Source: Cyclobacteriaceae bacterium (GTDB taxonomy: Bacteria; Bacteroidota; Bacteroidia; Cytophagales; Cyclobacteriaceae). From it: DNA of 61,167 nt. The position numbers and the translations under genes are program-made. Of the stretch, positions 51,816 to 58,374 are shown piece by piece. Every line of letters begins with the position of its first letter. The stretch's first letter is position 1. The DNA lies in the NCBI GenBank assembly GCA_020436085.1, contig JAGQYM010000023.1, positions 1-61,167 on the forward strand. Reading direction: 5' to 3'. The notes beneath the pieces are model-generated. The model made no database searches. It was not told where the DNA came from and saw only the letters and a list, made by a program, of their open reading frames with translations.

Positions 51816-51848
51816 AAAAAAGGGACAGCAATTTGCTGTCCCTTTTAT
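51816..51848. terminator. Bidirectional intrinsic terminator
   Basis: AAAAAAGGGACAGCAAATTTGCTGTCCCTTTT-like hairpin (stem AAAGGGACAGCA/TGCTGTCCCTTTT) with A and T tracts on the two sides, serving the DUF6588 gene and any transcript from the left. Confidence 0.9.
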
Positions 51849-51865
51849 TTCCAGTTCAGTTGGTC

Positions 51866-52900
51866 TTATCTCACACTGATACCAAAGCCCACCGTAAGGG
51901 CATTGTATTTCTGAATGGTGTAATCACCATGGAAGGTAAATACAGCCAGCTTCAAGCGCATTCCCACTGTTGTACGGAAACCCGATGCAGCAAAATCAAG
52001 ATTCACAGGATCAACGATAGCTGGAGTATTTGAGTCATTGTCTATGTCATAAGAACCCAGCATCGCAAGTTTTGATTTGGCGATGTTGTACCCCAAGCCT
52101 CCATAAAAGGTAAGAACAGCAACCTTTTTGGAGATCACACCTTGAATAGTTGTCGAGGATGCTTCAAACACACCGCGTTGATCTCCATCAAAAGGTACAT
52201 CAAGCTTCATCTTGGTGTATCCTACAAATCCAGAAAGATCAAAAGGGAGATTTTTGATGCCTGGAATGTATTGCTTCACATCATGCATAACACCGATGCC
52301 AAACATATTAAACTTACCATCACCAACGTCAACCTTGGGAACTAAACGTAGTTTCACATCGGTGCCCTTCGGCAAGCCAAAGCCCAATTGGACCATCGCT
52401 GCTGGCATCTTATTTTTTAACAATTTGACATCGCTACCCAGTTCAAGCCCTCCAGGACCTTGGAAGTCGTCAGATTGATTGACGAACCCATCATTTACTG
52501 TTGCGCTAGGAGAAAACGTTGGTGGAGTGTCAGGACCCAGGATGGTCGGGATATTACCGTCTGTCTCTGGATTTCCACTTTCATTAACCAATGTCACGCT
52601 TGTCAATCCAAGGGCATTAACATCAAAGAGTTGCTCAGAGGAAGGCACTTTCATCAAGCTAACCGACATCGTCAAGTCAACACCAGCCACCTTATGCGGT
52701 TTTGCAGTATTGTACCAACCTTGATTTAAGCCAAGGCTAAAGGCTTTAATTGCGGGCGCAACGTAGCCACCAATAAGCTTCTCTCCATCTTCGACACTCT
52801 CTTGAAGGAACTGATCAAGATCGTCCTGGGCAGTAGAGGCGATAGGGTAAGAGAGAATAAATACTAAGGCGAGAAGCGCAATCGAGTATATTTTCTTCAT
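51866..52900 (-). CDS. DUF6588 family protein, predicted outer-membrane barrel
   Basis: 344 residues with a signal peptide (ALLALVFILSYPIASTAQ). The mature protein is beta-rich with alternating residues, ends in GFGISVR and includes the segment GGYVAPAIKAFSLGLNQGWYNTAKPHKVAG (quoted in part: APAIKAFSLGLNQGWYNTAK) after a short helix, which I associate with DUF6588 of Bacteroidota. Function unknown. It shares a bidirectional terminator with the hairpin-rich spacer. Confidence 0.75.
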   Translation of the reverse strand: MKKIYSIALLALVFILSYPIASTAQDDLDQFLQESVEDGEKLIGGYVAPAIKAFSLGLNQGWYNTAKPHKVAGVDLTMSVSLMKVPSSEQLFDVNALGLTSVTLVNESGNPETDGNIPTILGPDTPPTFSPSATVNDGFVNQSDDFQGPGGLELGSDVKLLKNKMPAAMVQLGFGLPKGTDVKLRLVPKVDVGDGKFNMFGIGVMHDVKQYIPGIKNLPFDLSGFVGYTKMKLDVPFDGDQRGVFEASSTTIQGVISKKVAVLTFYGGLGYNIAKSKLAMLGSYDIDNDSNTPAIVDPVNLDFAASGFRTTVGMRLKLAVFTFHGDYTIQKYNALTVGFGISVR

Positions 52901-53017
52901 AGTTGTTTTGTAATTCAGTTTGGTAATATTATGAATTCCAATTTAGCGATTTTAATAACCCCTGATCAGTGATTTTTTTGAAAATAATTCGAAAACAGCC
53001 CTAAACAGACACTATGG

Positions 53018-53057
53018 GCGTCTTATGACGCGGGGCTCGCTCCTGAAGCTACGCGAG
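53018..53057. repeat. Pair of GC-rich 5-bp hairpins at the 3' end of the gene at 53049
   Basis: GCGTC-TTAT-GACGC (53018-53031) is followed by CTCGC (53036-53040), a 12-nt loop and GCGAG (53053-53057). The TAG stop of the neighbouring minus-strand gene (53049-53051) falls in that second loop. The build recalls the cloverleaf element at 53805-53853. Confidence 0.5.
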
Positions 53058-53303
53058 GCTTTGAGGAAGCTTGATCTGATCGTAGTAAAATTTCATCCGA
53101 CTGTGATTGGTATCCAGCCGCTGGATTTTTTCAATCTTGGCCAACTTGTGATTTACAAACACCTCTACATAAAAACTTCCTAATAGGTACAGGTTGATTT
53201 TGAAGCCATAATATCTGATGGCCATTACAAAATTTCCATCAGTGTAGAGTGTGTTGATCTTTCGATCAAATGAATACTCGCTGAACTCTGTCCAACTGAT
53301 CAT
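53049..53303 (-). CDS. Small protein of unknown function
   Basis: 84 residues, no signal peptide, no membrane helix of usual length. Many aromatics and beta-prone stretches (GNFVMAIRYYGFKINLYLL, FYVEVFVNHKLAKIEKI) suggest a small beta-barrel or alpha/beta domain. The last residues (QSLA and stop) are encoded within a hairpin region. It is not covered by neighbouring genes and its codon use looks like theirs, so I take it to be real, but I recognise no family. Confidence 0.6.
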   Translation of the reverse strand: MISWTEFSEYSFDRKINTLYTDGNFVMAIRYYGFKINLYLLGSFYVEVFVNHKLAKIEKIQRLDTNHSRMKFYYDQIKLPQSLA

Positions 53304-53384
53304 GATTCAACTTAGAAAAATTTGGACTGAAGACCAACCTGAGTGAGCTGCTTAAAATGTGTATTCTGAACTGGGTTTTCAGAT

Positions 53385-53415
53385 TTTGCAAATTATCTCT
53401 TCGTACCTAAATTTG
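53385..53415 (+). promoter_or_regulatory. Predicted tRNA-His promoter
   Basis: TTTG (53385-53388), exactly 19-bp spacer, TAAATTTG (53408-53415), 33 bp before the tRNA 5' end. This is the best promoter match in the window. Confidence 0.65.
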
Positions 53416-53427
53416 CCGTCCTTCTGA

Positions 53428-53442
53428 TCCCGCCTGGCGGGA
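53428..53442. repeat. 15-bp GC palindrome in the tRNA-His leader
   Basis: TCCCGCC-T-GGCGGGA, perfect arms, lies between the predicted transcription start (~53421) and the tRNA 5' end. It could guide precursor folding or be a REP-like repeat. Confidence 0.55.
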
Positions 53443-53447
53443 ATTAT

Positions 53448-53522
53448 GGTGAATGTAGCTCAGTTGGTTAGAGCACCAGATTGTGATTCTGGGGGTCGCG
53501 GGTTCGAGCCCCGTCTTTCACC
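53448..53522 (+). tRNA. tRNA-His (GTG anticodon)
   Basis: The cloverleaf folds with acceptor GTGAATG (53449-53455) against CTTTCAC (53515-53521), D-arm starting TAGCTCAG, anticodon loop TTGTGAT (GTG), variable region GGGTC and T-arm GCGGG-TTCGAGC-CCCGT. The extra 5' G (53448) faces the discriminator C (53522), the identity pair of tRNA-His. The acceptor has one T-T mismatch at position 6-67. A partial CCA-like CA follows but a full encoded CCA is not in register. A terminator lies directly downstream. The same 3' end is found again at 53853. Confidence 0.95.
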
Positions 53523-53525
53523 CAT

Positions 53526-53548
53526 ATGCCCCTACCGGGGCATTTTTT
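53526..53548 (+). terminator. Terminator of tRNA-His
   Basis: TGCCCC-TACC-GGGGCA followed by six T (53543-53548). The ATG of the GIY-YIG gene begins at 53549, at the end of the T-run, so nuclease expression requires read-through or its own start in the tRNA region. Confidence 0.92.
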
Positions 53549-53818
53549 ATGAGTTATTGCGTGTACATTTTGGAGTCGCTTGTTGATGGATCATGGTATT
53601 ATGGACAGACCAATGATCTTGAAAAGCGTTTCGTTCGTCATAATGCAGGTTATGAAAAGTACACGAAAAACAAGCGGCCATTGAGAATCTATTGGTCGAC
53701 AAAGGTTTCAACACGGAGTGAGGCGATGAAACTTGAGCGAAAGCTGAAGAATATGAAATCGAGAAGGAGAGTTCAGGAATTTATTGATCAGTCGTCAGGT
53801 TCGAGTGCCGTGCGCTAA
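53549..53818 (+). CDS. Small GIY-YIG nuclease domain protein, tRNA-associated
   Basis: 89 residues from ATG 53549; a longer open frame from 53483 reads through the tRNA and terminator and is not credible. The domain is complete: VYI (residues 5-7), YYG (17-19), the catalytic Arg27 in EKRFVRHN, and Glu63 in EAMKLERKLK. It belongs to the short stand-alone GIY-YIG group (UPF0213/YhbQ-like). Residues 81-89 (QSSGSSAVR) are encoded by a fragment of the tRNA T-arm and the first arm of the cloverleaf element; the stop TAA is that element's first loop. The layout suggests a small mobile gene that targets the 3' end of tRNA-His. Confidence 0.88.
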   Translation: MSYCVYILESLVDGSWYYGQTNDLEKRFVRHNAGYEKYTKNKRPLRIYWSTKVSTRSEAMKLERKLKNMKSRRRVQEFIDQSSGSSAVR

Positions 53819-53853
53819 GCGCACGAGCATGCTCGTAAGCTTGCTTACGGCAC
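53805..53853. repeat. Perfect 49-bp cloverleaf palindromic element
   Basis: Outer stem GTGCCG (53805-53810) with CGGCAC (53848-53853). Inside are three hairpins without any spacer: TGCGC-TAA-GCGCA (53811-53823), CGAGC-AT-GCTCG (53824-53835) and TAAGC-TT-GCTTA (53836-53847). Every stem is perfect. It splits the tRNA fragment between T-loop and 3' T-stem strand. I find no other copy in the window. Confidence 0.9.
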
Positions 53854-53867
53854 CCGTCTTTCACCCC

Positions 53868-53892
53868 AATGCCCCACTCGGGGCATTTTTTT
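53868..53892 (+). terminator. Terminator copy behind the GIY-YIG gene
   Basis: TGCCCC (53870-53875), loop ACTC, GGGGCA (53880-53885), seven T. A duplicate of the tRNA-His terminator; it would end the nuclease transcript. Confidence 0.85.
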
Positions 53893-53897
53893 ATGAG

Positions 53898-55241
53898 TTA
53901 CTTTTCTCGATCAAAGCTCAAACGAAATCCCTTAACTGACTCATCAAATGTTCCCTGGTGATAGGCTCTGTGCCCAGACACCCAGGTAGAATCAATTTTC
54001 GAACTGAATGTTTGCCCTTGAAATGGAGACCAGCCACACTTTGCTAAAATGTTCTCCTTGCCTACTGTCCATGGGTCATTAAGATCCACAAGCACCAGAT
54101 CTGCGAAGTAGCCCTCTCTGATGTAACCTCGCTCTTTTATGTTGAATAGAATGGCAGGATTGTGACTCATCTTTTCTGCGATGCGCTCCAATGAGATTGT
54201 TCCCTTTTTATAAAACTCGAGCATGGCCACCAAGCTATGCTGGACAAGTGGTCCGCCTGATGGCGCGCTGAAATATTTGTTTTGTTTTTCCTCCCAGATG
54301 TGTGGTGCGTGGTCAGTTGCAATTACATCTATCCTGTCGTCCAAAACAGCGTTCATAATTGCTTCCTGATCGGACTTGGTTTTAATCGCGGGATTCCATT
54401 TGATCAGGGTTCCCATTTGCTCGTAGTCACCATCGTTGAACCAAAGATGATGAATGCAAGCTTCAGCCGTGACCTTTTTATCCTTTAGAGGAATACTATT
54501 GTCAAAAAGTGCTGTCTCTTTTGCCGTAGATATATGAAGAATATGAAGACGAGTGCCATGTTTTTTTGCCAAGTCCAACGCGAATGAAGAAGACAGATAG
54601 CAGGCTTCTTCGCTCCTTATCTGCGGGTGCATTCTTATTGGCATATCTTCTCCATACTTCTCGCGAAAGAGCTCGGTATTTTTTCTTATCGTGGGTTCGT
54701 GTTCACAATGACTAGCAATAACGGCTGGAAAACGACTGAAGAACCCTTCCAGGGTTTTTGGATCATCAACTAACAAGTTGCCGGTAGAAGAGCCCATGAA
54801 AATTTTCAAGCCACAAACACTTTGGATGTCTGTTCTCATCACCTCTTCCAGGTTGTCATTGGCGGCACCCATAAAGAATGAATAATTCGCCAGGGAATTA
54901 TGACGTGCGATCTCATACTTATCCTCCAGCAACTTTTGGGTGAACACAGGAGGCACGGTGTTTGGCATTTCCATAAAGGAGGTAACGCCACCTGCTACTG
55001 CTGCTCTGGCTTCGGTGTATATCGTAGCCTTGTGTGTCAGTCCTGGCTCGCGAAAGTGCACTTGATCATCGATCGCTCCGGGGAACAGGTACTTACCCGA
55101 TGCATCCACGACCTCATTGGCCGATTCTGATTGAAGGTCACTACCAATCTTTTGAATATGTTGTCCTTTAATAAGGAGGTCCTGTTCAGTAACTGCTCCT
55201 TCGTTTACTATCTTCGCATTTAAAATTAGTGTCGACTTCAT
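53898..55241 (-). CDS. pyrC: Dihydroorotase-type amidohydrolase with substituted first metal His
   Basis: 447 residues from ATG 55241 (MKSTLILNAK fits the family start; an ATG at 55259 is the alternative). It closes N-carbamoyl aspartate to dihydroorotate in pyrimidine synthesis if active. The amidohydrolase barrel is clear: Asp59-Gln60-Val-His62 in DDQVHFREPG, Lys146 in GLKIFMGSS, His in SHCEHEPT, His in LHILHIST and Asp in ATDHAPH. The usual His-x-His has become Gln-x-His, so the metal site differs from classic dihydroorotase. The 3' end meets the duplicated tRNA region. A divergent helicase gene begins 24 bp away. Confidence 0.88.
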   Translation of the reverse strand: MKSTLILNAKIVNEGAVTEQDLLIKGQHIQKIGSDLQSESANEVVDASGKYLFPGAIDDQVHFREPGLTHKATIYTEARAAVAGGVTSFMEMPNTVPPVFTQKLLEDKYEIARHNSLANYSFFMGAANDNLEEVMRTDIQSVCGLKIFMGSSTGNLLVDDPKTLEGFFSRFPAVIASHCEHEPTIRKNTELFREKYGEDMPIRMHPQIRSEEACYLSSSFALDLAKKHGTRLHILHISTAKETALFDNSIPLKDKKVTAEACIHHLWFNDGDYEQMGTLIKWNPAIKTKSDQEAIMNAVLDDRIDVIATDHAPHIWEEKQNKYFSAPSGGPLVQHSLVAMLEFYKKGTISLERIAEKMSHNPAILFNIKERGYIREGYFADLVLVDLNDPWTVGKENILAKCGWSPFQGQTFSSKIDSTWVSGHRAYHQGTFDESVKGFRLSFDREK

Positions 55242-55265
55242 TGATTCAAAGATAAGCATTGCGTT

Positions 55266-56534
55266 TTGGAAACAGAGGCAAAGTCAAAGTGGTTAGACTA
55301 TAAGCTCAATAAGCAGATGCTTCAGGCGATCGCTGGCGTGGGTTTTGAGTCTCCTACAGAAATACAGAGAAAATGCTTCACCCTGATCCAAGGTGGTCAG
55401 CAGGTAATTGGCATCGCTCAGACTGGAACTGGTAAGACGGCAGCTTATTTGATTCCATTATTGCAAAAAATAAACTATGCTCAGGATGCCGGCCCCCGAG
55501 CATTGATTCTTGTTCCCACCAAGGAACTCACCAAGCAAGTGACTGATACAGCCATGAAACTTGCGGCACATACCGACATGCGAATCATTTCACTCTTTGG
55601 CGGGGTGGGCATCAAGTCACAAGTAGAGCAACTACAGCAAGGCTCAGATATTATAGTCGCTACACCGGGCAGATTACTTGAGCTCTATCAGGAAAAAAAA
55701 CTCACTACTAAGCACGTCAAGACTCTGGTGATAGACGAGGCGGACAGGATGATGGATATGGGATTCATTCACCAGCTAAGAAAGATATTGGACATCCTTC
55801 CATCAAAGCGGCAGAACTTACTGTTCTCAGCTACCTTCCCTGATAAGGTCGAAAAGCTGTCTGAGGAGTTTTTAGAGTTTCCTCACAAAGTGGAGGTGAC
55901 ACCTCAGGCAACAGTTGCACGACAAGTTTCTCAGGTTTATTACGAAGTACCCAACTTCAAAACAAAGATTAATTTTCTTGAACAACTGCTTTCCGACAAA
56001 GGGCAATTTACACGGGTGATCATTTTTACCCGAACAAAAGAAACTGCCAACAATATTTTCAAGTTTATCGAAAGACGGAATTTTGGTCCGGTTAGGGTTA
56101 TTCATTCCAATAAAGGTCAGAATACCAGAATGAATGCCCTTAACGACTTTAGCAAGGGAGAAGTGCGTGTTCTTGTTGCTACTGATGTAAGTGCCAGGGG
56201 GATCGACATATCGAAAGTATCACACGTCATCAATTTTGATGTGCCTACGCGCCATGATGACTACGTGCATCGAATTGGTCGAACAGGTAGGGCGTCAGAG
56301 GTAGGGCAGGCAATAACTATGGCTTCGGAACCTGAACTTTTTCATATCGGAAAAATTGAGAAGCTAATACGGGAAAAGATACCGTTGAGGACGCTTCCGG
56401 CAGAAGTCAAAATTGAGGAAACTCCATTTGAAGAAGCTCAGCTGATGGCAAAGGCTATTGACAATCAGCGAAAGAGAGATGATCCCAATTTCAAAGGGGC
56501 ATTTCACGAAAAAAAACGAAACAAAAAACCCTGA
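55266..56534 (+). CDS. DEAD-box RNA helicase
   Basis: 422 residues starting at TTG 55266; the first in-frame ATG is residue 18. Motifs in order: Q-motif GFESPTEIQ (~30), motif I AQTGTGKTA (~56), Ib TPGR (~135), II DEAD (~157), III SAT (~190), V ARGID (~318) and VI HRIGRTGRA (~337). The basic tail (HEKKRNKKP) is typical of RNA-binding extensions. It unwinds RNA in ribosome assembly or decay. A hairpin shared with rho follows. It is divergent from the dihydroorotase gene with a short spacer. Confidence 0.94.
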   Translation: METEAKSKWLDYKLNKQMLQAIAGVGFESPTEIQRKCFTLIQGGQQVIGIAQTGTGKTAAYLIPLLQKINYAQDAGPRALILVPTKELTKQVTDTAMKLAAHTDMRIISLFGGVGIKSQVEQLQQGSDIIVATPGRLLELYQEKKLTTKHVKTLVIDEADRMMDMGFIHQLRKILDILPSKRQNLLFSATFPDKVEKLSEEFLEFPHKVEVTPQATVARQVSQVYYEVPNFKTKINFLEQLLSDKGQFTRVIIFTRTKETANNIFKFIERRNFGPVRVIHSNKGQNTRMNALNDFSKGEVRVLVATDVSARGIDISKVSHVINFDVPTRHDDYVHRIGRTGRASEVGQAITMASEPELFHIGKIEKLIREKIPLRTLPAEVKIEETPFEEAQLMAKAIDNQRKRDDPNFKGAFHEKKRNKKP

Positions 56535-56551
56535 TCATTCGACCAGGGTTT
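56526..56551. terminator. Hairpin between helicase and rho
   Basis: AAACCCTG (56526-56533) pairs with CAGGGTTT (56544-56551). The T-run is short on both sides, so termination may be modest; the genes converge here. Confidence 0.65.
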
Positions 56552-56573
56552 ATGTTGTTCATTGATTTAGATT

Positions 56574-58112
56574 TTATCCGTTCATTGAGATGAGGAACTC
56601 CTCGTTGTTGCGAGTGCCTTTCATCTTCTGGAGCAGGAACTCCATCGCTTCGTTGGAATTCATATCGCTCATGAACTTGCGAAGAATCCATACGCGCTGT
56701 AGTTCTTCCTCCTTCATCAACAGATCTTCTCTTCTCGTTCCAGATGCTGGAACGTCAATTGCAGGATAAACACGCTTGTTGGACAGTTTTCTATCCAGCA
56801 CAAGTTCCATGTTACCAGTTCCCTTAAATTCTTCAAAAATTACTTCATCCATCTTTGATCCGGTGTCAATCAGCGCTGTGGCAATGATCGTGAGTGATCC
56901 GCCATTTTCCACATTTCTTGCTGCACCAAAAAATCTCTTAGGCTTGTGCAACGCATTGGCATCCACACCACCAGAAAGAATCTTTCCTGATGAAGGGACA
57001 ACGGTGTTGTACGCACGAGCAAGGCGAGTAATTGAGTCAAGTAGAATCACTACATCGTGACCGCATTCCACCATACGTTTTGCCTTTTCCAAAACAATGC
57101 TGGAAACTTTCACGTGGCGTTCAGCCTGCTCATCAAAAGTTGAGGCAATTACTTCAGCTTTTACGCTACGCGCCATATCTGTTACTTCTTCCGGACGTTC
57201 ATCAATCAGCAACACGATCAGGTAAACTTCCGGATGATTTTCGGCAATGGCGTTTGCAATTTGCTGCAACAAAACCGTCTTACCTGTTTTGGGCTGAGCT
57301 ACGATCATACCACGTTGCCCTTTTCCAATTGGGGCAAACAAATCCAGAATACGTGTAGACATATTGTCCGGTTTCGTGCTTAGTCTCAGTTTTTCCTCTG
57401 GAAAAAGAGGAGTCAGGTATTCAAAGGCGACTCTGTCACGAATCTCTTCTGTTGTTTTTCCATTTACGCTTTCAACTTTAAGCAGCGCAAAATATTTTTC
57501 ACCTTCCTTGGGAGGGCGAATCAGTCCCTTAACAGTATCTCCTGTTTTCAAACCAAATAGTTTGATCTGTGAAGGAGAAACATAAATATCATCTGGGCTG
57601 GCCAGGTAGTTGTAGTCAGACGAGCGTAGGAAGCCGTAGCCATCCTGCATAATCTCAAGCACACCTTCATTCGCGATTACTCCGTCAAAATCCTTGATTG
57701 AATTCTGAGGTTTGTTCTGCTGTTGTTGATGCTGTTGATTTCTGCCGCTGTCGTTGGACTCCGATCTGTCTTGTTGCTGAGATTTGTTTTTTTCTTTGTT
57801 GTCGAAGCTGGGAGCGGTGGCTTCCAGTTCGGCATCAATTGATTCAAGTAACTCCTCAGATGAGAGTTCTTTTTCGGCTTTTGCAGCCGGAGCTACATTT
57901 TCCCTCTTTCTTGGTCTCATTCTTCTTTCTCCGCTTCCGTTAGGATTTGATTTTTTTTCATCAGGCGCAGGTCCTGAGATTGCTTGTTGGTCTAGTATTT
58001 TGTAGACGAGGTCTTGCTTGGCAAGTTTTTTGGCATTCTTCACACCGAGCTGTTCTGCAATTTCTTTCAGCTCTGAAAGTAATCTGACATTCAGGTCGTC
58101 AATAGTGTACAT
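56574..58112 (-). CDS. rho: Transcription termination factor Rho with disordered N-terminal insertion
   Basis: 512 residues, ~90 more than E. coli Rho. The N-terminal Rho domain (residues 1-48, [17 protein letters not shown]) is followed by a charged, Gln/Asn-rich low-complexity stretch (~50-145: [33 protein letters not shown]), then the RNA-binding domain ([19 protein letters not shown]) and ATPase with Walker A AQPKTGKT and the conserved [15 protein letters not shown]. The insertion is known from Bacteroidota. Rho stops untranslated transcripts. Promoter predicted at 58155-58185. Confidence 0.96.
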   Translation of the reverse strand: MYTIDDLNVRLLSELKEIAEQLGVKNAKKLAKQDLVYKILDQQAISGPAPDEKKSNPNGSGERRMRPRKRENVAPAAKAEKELSSEELLESIDAELEATAPSFDNKEKNKSQQQDRSESNDSGRNQQHQQQQNKPQNSIKDFDGVIANEGVLEIMQDGYGFLRSSDYNYLASPDDIYVSPSQIKLFGLKTGDTVKGLIRPPKEGEKYFALLKVESVNGKTTEEIRDRVAFEYLTPLFPEEKLRLSTKPDNMSTRILDLFAPIGKGQRGMIVAQPKTGKTVLLQQIANAIAENHPEVYLIVLLIDERPEEVTDMARSVKAEVIASTFDEQAERHVKVSSIVLEKAKRMVECGHDVVILLDSITRLARAYNTVVPSSGKILSGGVDANALHKPKRFFGAARNVENGGSLTIIATALIDTGSKMDEVIFEEFKGTGNMELVLDRKLSNKRVYPAIDVPASGTRREDLLMKEEELQRVWILRKFMSDMNSNEAMEFLLQKMKGTRNNEEFLISMNG

Positions 58113-58154
58113 GGGGGGTTGTAAAATGAAATGGTTTAAAAATTAAAAAAGTGT

Positions 58155-58185
58155 CAAAAGTATTATCTGGTCGCAAACTCACAAA
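58155..58185 (-). promoter_or_regulatory. Predicted rho promoter
   Basis: On the minus strand TTTG (58182-58185), 19-bp spacer and TACTTTTG (58155-58162), 43 bp before the rho ATG. The divergent serS has its own -7-like TACTTTTG at 58348-58355 in the 262-bp spacer. Confidence 0.55.
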
Positions 58186-58374
58186 TCAGAACAAAAGTCT
58201 GAGTCATTCAGGTGTCAGGAATTGAAGCTTGTACGAATTGGGTTATCTATATCTCAAGTGGCCTGGGTAGGCCGTAATGACCTTGCAATTATAGCCGAAA
58301 ATTGAATATTATCAAATTTGGAGGGGAAAAATTATGGCTGGGTTGACTACTTTTGAGGTCTCAAAATCGGACTC

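Larger units (their letters stand above)
51521..51865. other. 345-bp spacer rich in hairpins
   Basis: Between the two terminators there is no ORF, but several dyads: TGGTCT (51595-51600) with AGACCA (51614-51619), a TTGGGTTGAAC stem (51724-51734) with its near-complement (51747-51757), and tandem AAGTCTCGTCT/AAGTCTCGCCT around 51690-51713. They may form a structured RNA; no family is recognised. Confidence 0.45.
53791..53900 (+). repeat. Partial second copy of the tRNA-His 3' end, terminator and nuclease start region, interrupted by a cloverleaf
   Basis: 53791-53805 (GTCGTCAGGTTCGAG) matches tRNA T-arm 53495-53508 with one gap and one mismatch. After the 47-49-bp cloverleaf, 53853-53900 matches 53510-53556: tRNA 3' strand CCCGTCTTTCACCC, the TGCCCC/GGGGCA terminator with T-run, and ATGAGTTA, with five mismatches and one gap in 48. 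The two copies flank the nuclease gene as a direct repeat 343 bp apart. Confidence 0.85.

Noticed and set aside
53483-53818. GIY-YIG protein extended at the N-terminus by 22 residues
   Set aside because: The extension translates the tRNA T-arm and its terminator. The ATG at 53549 gives the normal family start.
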